A stretch of DNA of 33,944 bases, taken from NCBI GenBank assembly GCA_038235705.1, contig JBBSTR010000018.1, forward strand, positions 1 through 33,944. Reading direction: 5' to 3'. Numbering within the stretch: position 1 is the first letter of the stretch; each line of letters starts with the position of its first letter. A model generated the notes under the pieces. That model saw only the letters and a list, made by a program, of their open reading frames with translations. It was not told the origin of the DNA and ran no database searches. The DNA comes from CANKBT01 sp038235705 (lineage in GTDB: Bacteria; Actinomycetota; Actinomycetes; Mycobacteriales; SCTD01). The position numbers and the translations under genes were made by a program. Of the stretch, positions 1-9,042 are shown in pieces.

Positions 1-43
1 GACCCCCTCATCTCGCAGCGTGACTACCCCGGCACACCGCCGA

Positions 44-49
44 TAGCCT
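44..49 (+). promoter_or_regulatory. -10 hexamer of a leaderless promoter for the beta-lactamase-like gene
   Basis: TAGCCT fits the actinobacterial TANNNT -10 element and ends six bases before the ATG at 56, so transcription would begin at or next to the start codon. No Shine-Dalgarno precedes that ATG, which fits. No convincing -35 is visible. Inference from spacing only. Confidence 0.5.
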
Positions 50-55
50 TGCTAG

Positions 56-1387
56 ATGTACGAAGATCCCACGACATCCGCCCTGCTCCCCACCACGCAG
101 CACCACCTGCTCGCCCGGACCGCGCGCGCGCAGCGCGAGACTCGCACGCCCGGACTGCTGGCGGGAGTCGTCCGGGACGGTCGGCTCCTCTGGTCGGCGG
201 CCCGGGGGGACGTCGCAGAGCCGCACACCGACGTGCAGCACCGGATCGGGTCGATCACCAAGACGGTCACGGCGATCGCGGTGATGCGGCTGCGCGACGA
301 GGGGCTGCTGGCGCTGGACGACCCGCTGGAGCAGCACCTGCCGGGGACGCCGCTCGGGACACGCACGGTCGGGCAGCTGCTGAGCCACACCGCAGGCGTC
401 GGCGCCGAGAGCCCCGGCCTCTGGTGGGAGCGGACAGCGGGCGGCTCGCTCGAGGACCTGCGGCTGTCGGACGCGGACGTGGTCGGCGGCGCCGGCCGTC
501 GTTTTCACTACTCGAACCTCGGCTACGGACTGCTCGGCTCGTTGCTCGCGCGGGTACGCGGCCGGTCCTGGGACGACGTCGTCACCGACGAGGTGCTGCG
601 GCCGCTCGGGATGACCCGGACGACCCCCCGACCGACCGGGGTGGCGGCCCACGGGTTCGGGGTGCACCCCTGGGCCGACGTGCTGATCGACGAGCCGGAG
701 CACCACCACGGCGCGATGGCCCCGGCCGGCCAGCTGTGGGCGACGCTCACCGACCTCGCCCGGCTGGCCACCTTCCTGCTGGGCGACACCGGCGACGTGC
801 TCGCCGCGGACACGCTGACGGAGATGTGCGTCCCCGCCGGGTTCGACAGCGACAGCGACGGGCTCTCCGCGTACGGGCTGGGGGTGCAGTCGATCCGCGC
901 CGGCGACCGCACGCTGGTCGGGCACGGCGGTTCCATGCCGGGGTTTCTCGCCGGGGTCTTCGTCGACCGGGCGGCCGGCGAGGGCGTGCTGACGATGCGC
1001 AACACCACGACCGGGCCCGACGGCGGACTGACCGGCGACCTGTTCGACCTGCTCCGCCAGCACGAGCCGGCGGTCGGCGGCGCCTGGTCGCCGTCCGCAC
1101 CCGCTGTCGACCTGGACCTGCTGGGGCCGTGGTTCTGGGGGCCTGCCCCGTACGTCCTCACGGCGCGGGGCGACGGGCTGCTGCACCTGTCCGGACTGGG
1201 TCGCCAGGGGCGTCCGTCCCGCTTCCGGCGGCACGGCGACTCCTGGGTGGGGCTCGACGGCTACTTCGCCGGGGAGGTCATCACGACCCTGACCCCGGAC
1301 CTGGTGGTGCTGGCGACGTTCACGTTCACCCGCACCGCGTACGCCCCGGACCAGCCCGTGCCCGGCGGCGTGACCGGCTGGCGCTGA
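56..1387 (+). CDS. Serine hydrolase of the beta-lactamase class C / penicillin-binding-protein-like family
   Basis: A 443-residue protein with the three signatures of the beta-lactamase (PF00144-type) fold. The nucleophile motif is Ser66-Ile-Thr-Lys69, the second motif is Tyr152-Ser-Asn154, and the third is His290-Gly-Gly292, all in the expected order and spacing. The block LLSHTAGV (about 109-116) is also typical. The C-terminal 110 residues look like a lipocalin-type extension found in many family members. There is no signal peptide or membrane segment, so it is probably cytoplasmic. Members include esterases, D-amino-acid peptidases and true beta-lactamases, and the substrate cannot be told here. 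The ATG at 56 is preferred because a -10-like hexamer sits six bases upstream. It is monocistronic as far as the window shows. Confidence 0.88.
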   Translation: MYEDPTTSALLPTTQHHLLARTARAQRETRTPGLLAGVVRDGRLLWSAARGDVAEPHTDVQHRIGSITKTVTAIAVMRLRDEGLLALDDPLEQHLPGTPLGTRTVGQLLSHTAGVGAESPGLWWERTAGGSLEDLRLSDADVVGGAGRRFHYSNLGYGLLGSLLARVRGRSWDDVVTDEVLRPLGMTRTTPRPTGVAAHGFGVHPWADVLIDEPEHHHGAMAPAGQLWATLTDLARLATFLLGDTGDVLAADTLTEMCVPAGFDSDSDGLSAYGLGVQSIRAGDRTLVGHGGSMPGFLAGVFVDRAAGEGVLTMRNTTTGPDGGLTGDLFDLLRQHEPAVGGAWSPSAPAVDLDLLGPWFWGPAPYVLTARGDGLLHLSGLGRQGRPSRFRRHGDSWVGLDGYFAGEVITTLTPDLVVLATFTFTRTAYAPDQPVPGGVTGWR

Positions 1388-1603
1388 GCCGCGCTATCGC
1401 TGGCCGAGCCACCCGGTCACGGCTGCGACGTAAGCGCCGTAAGCCGCCATCGGCGCGTCGAACATCGTGAACCAACGTTTTGCTTGCTCGGATACGCCTA
1501 TCACGAGGATCTGACATTCATGACCCCGTCGCGGATCCTCGCGTTGCGCCGACAGCGCAATGTTTTCCGTGGCACGCACCCGTTGTTGCGGTATTATTTT
1601 CTC
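1388..1603. other. Intergenic region with a weak inverted repeat
   Basis: The 216 bases are less GC-rich than the surroundings, particularly 1555-1603. They contain an 8-bp inverted repeat, CGAGGATC at 1504-1511 and GATCCTCG at 1534-1541, without a T-run. An ATG-initiated reading frame (from 1484 or 1520) joins the downstream gene, but its codons do not look coding, so I treat it as untranslated. Confidence 0.45.
1592..1597 (+). promoter_or_regulatory. -10 hexamer of a leaderless promoter for the DUF222/HNH gene
   Basis: TATTAT is one base from the sigma-70-type TATAAT consensus. It ends six bases before the GTG at 1604, in a locally T-rich stretch. This position argues that the gene starts at 1604 on a leaderless message rather than at the upstream in-frame ATGs. 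Confidence 0.55.
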
Positions 1604-3328
1604 GTGCCCCTCACCTATTCTGATGACCCGACCGAGGTGCTGACGCACGCGGTCGATGCATTGCTGTCGGAATCGCCGGCGGGGATCGATCCGCAGGTTG
1701 CGTTGGCGCGGGCGACGTGTTTGTTGGCCGAGGCGGAGCGTTTGCAGGCGGCGGCGGCCTTGGCGGTCGCGGATGTGGACGCCCGTGAGCTGTGGGCGTT
1801 ACCCGGGGGTCCTGGGTCGGGCGGCACGCGCACCTGGCTCCGGTCGCTGCCGGGTGGTGAGGCCGGTCAGCTGGCGCTGGGGCGGCGACTGGCGTCCTAC
1901 GCGCATGTGCGCGGGGCGGTGCTGGTCGGGCAGACCGGGGTACGGTCCGCGATGGCGGTCATGACCGCTCTGGACCAGGTGCGCCTGCTGGGTGAGGTCC
2001 CGGAGGATCAGCTGGTCGGGGTGCTCGTGCATGGGGTGCCTGCTCTGCTCGGCCTCTGGTGCGGTGCGGGCCGGCCGCAGGAGCTGCGGTCTGAGACCGA
2101 CGAGGTGCGCACCGACCTGGCCGCTTCGGTGATCGGCGGGTGCGTGCAAGACCGCACCGCGAGCCCGGCCGCCAGGCTGGAACCGGCTCTGGTGCTGCTG
2201 GCCCGGGCGCTCACCCCGGCCGCGCTGACCGACGCGCTACGGACCTTTCTGGACGCGCTCGCCCCCGAACGCCTCGAGGACCGGGAGCGCCGGACCTATG
2301 AGAGCCGGTCGCTGACCCTGCGCCGGCGCAGCGACGGCGGCTGGGACCTGCGGGCGCTGCTCACCGACGAGGTCGGGCAGCGGCTCTACGACGTCCTGCA
2401 CCGCCCCGCGCCAGCGTCGAAGGACGCGGGCGCGATCCAGGACACCGCCGGCGGCCCGGCCGGCAGTTCGACCGACGCGGCTCCACCGACCGCCACTGAG
2501 CCGGCAGTCACCGAGCCCAGCGCCGATGGAGCAACCGTTACTGGGCCGATCTCGTCGGCTCCGACCGGTCCGACCCCGGGCCAGGGCCCGCAGGCCGGGT
2601 GGGGCCCGCCGATCGCGCCGAGCTGGGCCGACGGGGCCCTGTCCGGGGCGGTCATCGACCCTTACCTCGCCTGGCCGTTCGCGTTCGTCCCCGACCCACC
2701 AGACCAACCAGCCGGCCAGCACGGTCAGGTCGGGCCGGGCGTGCCGCCGCTACCGACCGTCCGCTGGCATGACCAGGACACGGCCACGATCGAAGGACCC
2801 CCGGAGCTCACCGTCGGTCAGCGCGCCCACGACGCGCTCGCCGACCTGCTCACCGGCGACCGGCCGACCCCGGCAGCGCTGACGGTCACGTGCACCCTGG
2901 ACGCGCTCACCCGAGCCCCGGGCGCGCTCCCCGCCCAGCTCAGCACCGGCGCCGGCCCGGTCCCGATCGGCACAGAGGCGCTCCGCCGGCACGGCTGTCA
3001 CAGCACCCTGGCCGCCGTCCTGCACGACGCCCAGGGCCGCCCGGTCGGCGCCAGCGGCAACCACCGCAACGCCACCGACCGCGAACGACGCGCCCTACAC
3101 ACCCTCTGGGGCAGCACCTGCGCGGTCAACGGCTGCGGTGATCACCGCACCGTTCCCCACCACGTACACCCCTGGCACCTCGTAGGCCGCACCCGGCTGC
3201 GCGACCTCGTCCCGCTGTGCAACCAGCACCACCACGCCCTGCACGACGCAGGCCGCACCCTGCGCCTCCGCAACACCCGAGAGATCACCCAGACCGGCTG
3301 GGCCAGTGACATGGCCGTCGCAGCCTGA
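1604..3328 (+). CDS. DUF222 / 13E12-type protein with C-terminal HNH nuclease domain
   Basis: From the GTG at 1604 this is 574 residues. The N-terminal half is the alpha-helical DUF222 domain, seen in many tandem copies in actinobacteria and called the 13E12 repeat family in mycobacteria. A Pro/Thr/Ala-rich linker of about 80-100 residues follows. The C-terminus is an HNH fold: a Cys pair (TCAVNGC), then HHVHPWHL, then LVPLCNQHHHALH, covering the zinc and metal-binding His positions. Family members are putative nucleases with no settled role. Codons of the first 100 residues (many TTG, GTT, GCG, TTT) differ from neighbouring genes, which may mark a mobile origin. Frames opening at 1484 or 1520 would add up to 40 residues, but I prefer 1604 because of the -10 element just upstream. 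Confidence 0.85.
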   Translation: MPLTYSDDPTEVLTHAVDALLSESPAGIDPQVALARATCLLAEAERLQAAAALAVADVDARELWALPGGPGSGGTRTWLRSLPGGEAGQLALGRRLASYAHVRGAVLVGQTGVRSAMAVMTALDQVRLLGEVPEDQLVGVLVHGVPALLGLWCGAGRPQELRSETDEVRTDLAASVIGGCVQDRTASPAARLEPALVLLARALTPAALTDALRTFLDALAPERLEDRERRTYESRSLTLRRRSDGGWDLRALLTDEVGQRLYDVLHRPAPASKDAGAIQDTAGGPAGSSTDAAPPTATEPAVTEPSADGATVTGPISSAPTGPTPGQGPQAGWGPPIAPSWADGALSGAVIDPYLAWPFAFVPDPPDQPAGQHGQVGPGVPPLPTVRWHDQDTATIEGPPELTVGQRAHDALADLLTGDRPTPAALTVTCTLDALTRAPGALPAQLSTGAGPVPIGTEALRRHGCHSTLAAVLHDAQGRPVGASGNHRNATDRERRALHTLWGSTCAVNGCGDHRTVPHHVHPWHLVGRTRLRDLVPLCNQHHHALHDAGRTLRLRNTREITQTGWASDMAVAA

Positions 3329-3368
3329 ATCATTCCCGTCCCGAGCTGACCCCCAGCCCCACAGCGAA

Positions 3369-3390
3369 CCGGGCCACAGGGACGGCCCGG
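3369..3390. terminator. Short hairpin between convergent genes
   Basis: CCGGGCC and GGCCCGG form a perfect 7-bp stem around an 8-base loop between the ends of the HNH gene and the HAD gene. There is no T-run on either side, so it is at best a GC-type terminator. Confidence 0.4.
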
Positions 3391-3469
3391 GACAGCAACG
3401 TCAGCCGTGGGTACGGTGCCGCCGGCCGCCCCTTCCTCGGTCTCACCGCAACGGCGGCAGAAGGGCGAA

Positions 3470-4126
3470 TCAGGCGAGCAGGACGTCCAACGCGCTGGTG
3501 AGGTCGGGCAGGACGGCGTCGGCGTCGAGGGCTTCGAGCGCGGCCAGGTCGTAGCCGCCGGTCGCGACGAGCAGGCAGCGGGCGCCAGCGGCACGGGCGC
3601 ACTGCAGGTCGTACGGGGTGTCGCCGACCACCCAGGTCGCCTCGGGCGGCACGCCGCCGGCGCGGGCGAGCGCGATCGGGACGAGGTGATCACGGGTGGG
3701 ACCGTCGTCGCCGTACGCCGAGGCACCCAGGTCCAGGTGCTGCGCCAGACCGAGCGCCGTCACCTTCACCCGGGCGGTAGCGGTCAGGTTGCCGGTGACG
3801 ACGCCCTGCCGCACCCGCACCTTCGCCACCGCAGCCAGCGTCTCGTGGACGGCGGGCAGGACGCGGCCCTCGCTGGCCACCTGCTCGCGTCGTCGCTCCA
3901 GGGCCTCGGCGTAGCGAGACAGCACGGCCGGGGCCTCGTCCGCAGACCGGCCGGCCTGCTCGAGCAGGGCGCGGGCGATCCACGGGTCCGTACGCCCGGC
4001 GAAGTCGATGCGCTCGGCGGGGTGCGCGATCGAGCCGCCGACCGCCTCGGTGAACGCGTCACGGCTGACCCCGCCGGCGCGCAGCAGGGTGCCGTCGAGG
4101 TCCCACAAGATCAGGTGTGTCGTCAC
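3470..4126 (-). CDS. HAD-superfamily hydrolase (phosphoglycolate-phosphatase-like)
   Basis: A 218-residue haloacid-dehalogenase-type phosphatase. Motif I is DLDGT with the nucleophile Asp9 and general acid Asp11. Motif II is the Thr in VVTGN. The acidic motif IV lies in WVVGDTPYDLQCARAAG. The helical cap between motifs I and II has the size of class C1 phosphoglycolate- or beta-phosphoglucomutase-like members; the substrate is not determinable. The GTG start overlaps the stop of the upstream SpoIIM-type gene as GTGA, so the pair is probably translationally coupled. Longer upstream frames run through the SpoIIM gene and are not real. It is cytoplasmic, with no signal peptide. Confidence 0.88.
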   Translation of the reverse strand: MTTHLILWDLDGTLLRAGGVSRDAFTEAVGGSIAHPAERIDFAGRTDPWIARALLEQAGRSADEAPAVLSRYAEALERRREQVASEGRVLPAVHETLAAVAKVRVRQGVVTGNLTATARVKVTALGLAQHLDLGASAYGDDGPTRDHLVPIALARAGGVPPEATWVVGDTPYDLQCARAAGARCLLVATGGYDLAALEALDADAVLPDLTSALDVLLA

Positions 4127-5130
4127 GCGCTGGGGAGCACGTCCCCGGCGCGGTGGTCCTCGAGGTCTCCGGTCACGCCGGCGAGGTGAGCCCGGCGACC
4201 GGGACCCCAGACGTAGGCCAGGAACGCCAGCTCGGCGACGGCGCCGATGCCGATGCGCGCCCAGGTCGGCAGGCCGCTGGGCGTCACGAAGCCCTCGATC
4301 AGCCCGGAGATCAGCAGGACGACCGTGAGCCCAAGGGCGCCGAGCAGGATCGCCCGGCCCTCGACGGCGAGCGCAGCGGAACGCGTGCGACGTCCGGGGT
4401 CGATCACCGTCCAGCCCAGCTTGAGGCCGAGCCCGGAGGCGACGAAGATCGCCGTCAGCTCCAGCATGCCGTGCGGGAGGATCAGCCCGAAGAACAGCCC
4501 CGCGCGGTCGTTCGCCGCCAGGAGCCCGCCGGAGATCCCGACGTTGGTCGCGTTCGTGAACAAGATGTACGGGATCGGCAGTCCGAGCAGCACTCCGGCG
4601 GCGATGGCCTGGCCGGCCAAGAACGCGTTGTTGGTGAACACCTGAGCCGAGAAGTCCTGCGCGGGCGCCGAGCTGTAGTAGGACTCGAAGTCGGTCTGCA
4701 CCAGCTGTCGGACACGTTCGGGATCGCCGACCGCGGCCTGCGCCTCCGGGCTGACCGCGACCCAGATGCCCAGGGGGACGGCGACGAGCAGGAAGAACGC
4801 GGCGGCGCCGATCCACCACCACCGCGCCCGATAGCAGACCGCCGGGAAGTCCTGCTTGAAGAACCGACCGATGTCGGCGAGCGTGAACTGCCGGGTGCCG
4901 GTCGCGGTGCCGCGGGCCCGGGCGACCAGCGAGGACAGCCGGGCGGCCAGCTGTGGGTCGCGACTACCGCTCTGCACGTACGACAGGTGCGTCGCCGTCC
5001 GCTGGTAGAGATCCACCAGCTCGTCCACCTCGGCGCCGGACAGCCGCCGTGGCCTGCGCGCGGTACCGAGCAGCGTCTCGAGCCGCTGCCACTCGCCGCT
5101 GTGCCGCGCGACGAAGGCGTCCAGGTCCAC
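4123..5130 (-). CDS. SpoIIM-type (stage II sporulation protein M-like) integral membrane protein
   Basis: A 335-residue protein with a soluble N-terminal region of about 100 residues followed by about five membrane segments (roughly 105-125, 175-195, 210-240, 265-290, 300-320). The conserved family stretch with NNAFLAGQAIAAG and LPHGMLELTAIF is present. In non-sporulating actinobacteria this family usually sits with an RDD protein, a DUF58 protein and a MoxR ATPase; here only the divergent RDD gene remains beside it. Its role outside sporulation is unknown. The GTG start at 5130 lacks a Shine-Dalgarno and has a -10-like hexamer seven bases upstream. It heads a two-gene unit with the HAD phosphatase. 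Confidence 0.85.
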   Translation of the reverse strand: MDLDAFVARHSGEWQRLETLLGTARRPRRLSGAEVDELVDLYQRTATHLSYVQSGSRDPQLAARLSSLVARARGTATGTRQFTLADIGRFFKQDFPAVCYRARWWWIGAAAFFLLVAVPLGIWVAVSPEAQAAVGDPERVRQLVQTDFESYYSSAPAQDFSAQVFTNNAFLAGQAIAAGVLLGLPIPYILFTNATNVGISGGLLAANDRAGLFFGLILPHGMLELTAIFVASGLGLKLGWTVIDPGRRTRSAALAVEGRAILLGALGLTVVLLISGLIEGFVTPSGLPTWARIGIGAVAELAFLAYVWGPGRRAHLAGVTGDLEDHRAGDVLPSA

Positions 5131-5137
5131 GACGCAG

Positions 5138-5143
5138 ACAGTA
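5138..5143 (-). promoter_or_regulatory. -10 hexamer of a leaderless promoter for the SpoIIM-type gene
   Basis: On the minus strand TACTGT ends seven bases before the GTG start at 5130. It matches TANNNT, and the gene has no ribosome-binding site. Confidence 0.5.
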
Positions 5144-5183
5144 CGGGCAGACTGTCCGCTCAGCCCGCAGCGTGGAGGTGGTC

Positions 5184-6083
5184 GTGCAGCAGCTCGTGAC
5201 CGGCGAGGCGGTGGCCCTCGACCTGCCCGTGGCGGGTCTGCCGTCCCGGTTCGTGGCGAAGGCGATCGACACCGTCGTGCAGGTCGCCGCGTTCCTGCTG
5301 CTCGCGTTCCCGGTGGGCATCCTGGCCGGCAGCAGCTCGAGCGCGGCCGGGGCAGCCCTGGGCATCGTGCTGATCGTCGCGGTCGTCTTCGGCTACCCGA
5401 TCGCGATGGAGACGCTGAACCGCGGTCGCACGCTCGGGAAGATGGCCATGGGCCTGCGCGTGGTGCGTGACGACGCCGGGCCGATCGGGTTCCGGCAGGC
5501 CTTCACCCGTGGTGCCTTCTCGATCGTCGACTTCCTCACGTCGTACGTCGTCTCGGTCCTGACGATGCTGCTCACCGCGCGCAGCAAGCGCGTCGGCGAC
5601 CTGCTCGCCGGCACCGTCGTGGTGCTCGAGCGCACCCCGAAGAACGCGCCCCCGCCGGCGGCCATGCCGCCGCCGCTCGCCGCCTGGGCGGCCGGGCTCG
5701 ACCTGGCCCGCCTCGACGCGGGGCTCGCCGGGTCGGCGAGACAGTTCGTCGGCCGGGCCCAGCAGATGACACCGACCGCTCGCGAGCAGCTCGGGACGCA
5801 GCTGGTCGCGGCCGTGGGCGCCGTCGTCACGCCACCCGCCCCGCCGGGCACGCCGGGCTGGGCCTACCTCGCCGCCGTGCTCGCCGAGCGGCGTCGGCGC
5901 GACACCCCCGCCACGTACGGGCAGACCGGTCCTGCGTACGGGCCGGCGCCGCAGGCCCCGTACGTCCGTCGGTCTGAACCGGTGGAGCCCTACGCGCGTC
6001 GAGCCCCCCGTCCAGCGACCCCCCCGGTGGCGGCGGGAACCGACGAGAAGGCGCACACTGGCGGCTTCACGCTCCCGTCCTGA
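5184..6083 (+). CDS. RDD-family membrane protein
   Basis: A 299-residue protein. The RDD domain covers about residues 18-150: an Arg in LPSRFVAKAID, two hydrophobic segments (about 30-50 and 55-75), a third near 115-135, and the conserved tail SKRVGDLLAGTVVV. The C-terminal half is a soluble Ala/Pro-rich region that would be cytoplasmic. RDD proteins are often genetically linked to SpoIIM-type proteins and have been proposed as transporters in some organisms; no specific function is claimed. The GTG at 5184 is chosen because GGAGG (5174-5178) lies five bases upstream. GTGs at 5172 and 5178 are alternatives, while in-frame starts as far up as 4953 lie inside the divergent gene. It probably shares a transcript with the esterase 18 bases downstream. 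Confidence 0.82.
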   Translation: MQQLVTGEAVALDLPVAGLPSRFVAKAIDTVVQVAAFLLLAFPVGILAGSSSSAAGAALGIVLIVAVVFGYPIAMETLNRGRTLGKMAMGLRVVRDDAGPIGFRQAFTRGAFSIVDFLTSYVVSVLTMLLTARSKRVGDLLAGTVVVLERTPKNAPPPAAMPPPLAAWAAGLDLARLDAGLAGSARQFVGRAQQMTPTAREQLGTQLVAAVGAVVTPPAPPGTPGWAYLAAVLAERRRRDTPATYGQTGPAYGPAPQAPYVRRSEPVEPYARRAPRPATPPVAAGTDEKAHTGGFTLPS

Positions 6084-6101
6084 GCCTCGAGGAGGCCCCC
6101 T

Positions 6102-7028
6102 GTGCTCGACCCTGAGATCGCCGGTTTGCTGCAGATGCTGGAGAGCCTCGGCGCTCCCGCCATGAGCACCGGAACGCCGGAGGCGGCGCGGACCGCCTTC
6201 CGCACCCTCACCGTCGACATGAGGCCGGCCGAGGCGCTCGCGCAGGTCGGGTCGATCGAGGACAGCCAGGTGCCGGGCGGTGTGCCGATCCGCGTCTACC
6301 GGCCAGAGGGCGACGGGCCGGTCCCGACGATCGCGTTCCTGCACGGCGGCGGCTTCGTCATCGGCGACCTCGACACGCACGACGACCACGCCCGGCTGCT
6401 GTGCCGTGACGTGGACGCGGTCGTGGTGAGCGTCGACTACCGGCTCGCGCCGGAGCACCCGTTCCCGGTGCCGCTGGACGACTGCATCCAGGCCGTGCGC
6501 TGGGTGCTGGACAACGTCGCCACGCTGGGCGGGGACGCCTCGCGGGTTGCGGTCGGCGGCGACAGCGCGGGCGGCAACCTGTCCGCGGCCGTCTCCCTGG
6601 CGCTGCGCGGCACCGAGCCAGGCCTCGCGGCGCAGCTGCTCCTCTACCCCGCGGTCGACTTCGACGCCGGCGGCGACTACCCGTCCCGCGAGGAGAACGC
6701 CACCGGGATGTTCCTCACCTCCGACGACATGGCGTGGTTCGGCGCGCAGTACCTCGGCGACGGCGACGGCACGGACGCGCGCGCCTCGGTGATCGAGGCC
6801 CCTGACCTGTCCGGGCTCCCGCCGGCGATCGTCGCCGTAGCCGGGAACGACCCGCTGCGCGACGAGGGCCTCGCCTACGCGTCGGCGCTCGAGAAGGCCG
6901 GCGTTCAGGTGCAGGTGCGTCGCTACGACGGGATGATCCACGGCTTCTTCGGGCTCGGGCACGTGTCGGCCGGGGCCCGCGAGGCCAACGCCGAGCTGTG
7001 CGCGGATCTCAAGACCCTGCTCGGCTGA
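6102..7028 (+). CDS. Alpha/beta hydrolase of the hormone-sensitive-lipase (HSL) family, esterase/lipase
   Basis: A 308-residue carboxylesterase. The oxyanion-hole motif HGGG is at 81-84 and the nucleophile elbow GGDSAGG places Ser155. Asp250 (in GNDPLRDEG) and His280 (in DGMIHGFF) complete the triad. Length and motifs match bacterial HSL esterases, which hydrolyse short- to medium-chain acyl esters. There is no signal peptide, so it is cytoplasmic. A strong Shine-Dalgarno, GAGGAGG at 6089-6095, lies six bases before the GTG. It follows the RDD gene by 18 bases and ends at a strong hairpin. Confidence 0.92.
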   Translation: MLDPEIAGLLQMLESLGAPAMSTGTPEAARTAFRTLTVDMRPAEALAQVGSIEDSQVPGGVPIRVYRPEGDGPVPTIAFLHGGGFVIGDLDTHDDHARLLCRDVDAVVVSVDYRLAPEHPFPVPLDDCIQAVRWVLDNVATLGGDASRVAVGGDSAGGNLSAAVSLALRGTEPGLAAQLLLYPAVDFDAGGDYPSREENATGMFLTSDDMAWFGAQYLGDGDGTDARASVIEAPDLSGLPPAIVAVAGNDPLRDEGLAYASALEKAGVQVQVRRYDGMIHGFFGLGHVSAGAREANAELCADLKTLLG

Positions 7029-7054
7029 CCCGCCCCCTTCTCGGGTGTAGGACG

Positions 7055-7092
7055 CCGACAGGCCGGCCTCCGTGAGGAGACCGGCCTGTCGG
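7055..7092. terminator. Bidirectional terminator hairpin between the esterase and ahcY
   Basis: CCGACAGGCCGG (7055-7066) and CCGGCCTGTCGG (7081-7092) are a perfect 12-bp inverted repeat. The intervening bases contain a smaller CCTC/GAGG stem, so the whole folds as one long hairpin. It lies between two convergent genes and could stop both. There is no clear T-tract. Confidence 0.75.
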
Positions 7093-7112
7093 TCGTGCCT
7101 GGCTGCGCCAGA

Positions 7113-8579
<1,467 letters not shown>

Positions 8580-8602
8580 GAGATTCCTGTCTGTCGGGGT
8601 CA

Positions 8603-8983
8603 TTACGGGATGAGGAGTTGTTCGTGCTTGCGTTGCTCGAACGCGAGCCAGTCGTCGTCGGGCACCGGCGCGGGATCTGGCCCCCGCACCGGACGTTCGG
8701 GCCGGGCGTCGAACCACCCGTCGAGCGCTGCGGCCAGCTCGGTCTCGCGACGGAGCCGGAGCGCGAAGCCCACGTCCCGGAGCTCGAGGCCGCGCTCGTC
8801 CAGCAGCTGCCGGAGCGTACGAAGACGCTGCAGCTCCGCCGGGCCGTACAGCCGGTAGCCCGCAGAGCTGCGAGCCGCGACGACCAGACCGAGCTGCTCG
8901 ACGTAACGCAGCATCCGCGCCGACCACCCGGTGGTGGTCGCCGCTTCGTGGATCGTGAGAGTTGCCCCTCGGGTGTTAGTCAT
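8603..8983 (-). CDS. MerR-family transcriptional regulator
   Basis: A 126-residue protein with the MerR winged-helix DNA-binding domain at about residues 9-75: the TIHEAATTTGWSARMLRYVEQLGLV signature in part, followed by YRLYGPAELQRLRTL. A short helical dimerisation segment and a Pro-rich tail follow. It has no Cys cluster, so a metal-sensing role is unlikely, and no recognisable effector domain. It sits between the SAHH-like paralogue and ahcY on the same strand, 23 bases before ahcY. That suggests control of the methyl cycle or of its own operon, which is inference from position. The ATG has no Shine-Dalgarno; a TAACGT hexamer lies eight bases upstream. Confidence 0.85.
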   Translation of the reverse strand: MTNTRGATLTIHEAATTTGWSARMLRYVEQLGLVVAARSSAGYRLYGPAELQRLRTLRQLLDERGLELRDVGFALRLRRETELAAALDGWFDARPERPVRGPDPAPVPDDDWLAFEQRKHEQLLIP

Positions 8984-8991
8984 CGCCGCGT

Positions 8992-8997
8992 ACGTTA
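8992..8997 (-). promoter_or_regulatory. Possible -10 hexamer for the MerR-ahcY unit
   Basis: TAACGT on the minus strand ends eight bases before the ATG at 8983, slightly farther than in the other leaderless candidates here. A perfect TTGACA (plus-strand 9007-9012) lies upstream, but only nine bases separate the two, too short for one promoter. Confidence 0.35.
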
Positions 8998-9030
8998 CCG
9001 CGTTCGTGTCAACCCTGCCAGCCGAGCCTC

Positions 9031-9042
9031 ACACAGGTGTGT
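9031..9042. repeat. Short imperfect palindrome upstream of the MerR gene
   Basis: ACACA-GG-TGTGT overlaps the end of the SAHH-like gene and lies about 50 bases upstream of the MerR start. MerR proteins bind dyads, so it could be an operator. It is short enough to arise by chance. Confidence 0.2.

Noticed and set aside
1504..1541. CGAGGATC/GATCCTCG inverted repeat as a terminator for the first gene
   Set aside because: The loop is 22 bases and no T-run follows; it is listed only as part of the intergenic description.
8992..9012. TTGACA paired with TAACGT as one sigma-70 promoter for the MerR gene
   Set aside because: Only nine bases separate the two hexamers, too few for the normal 16-19 spacing.
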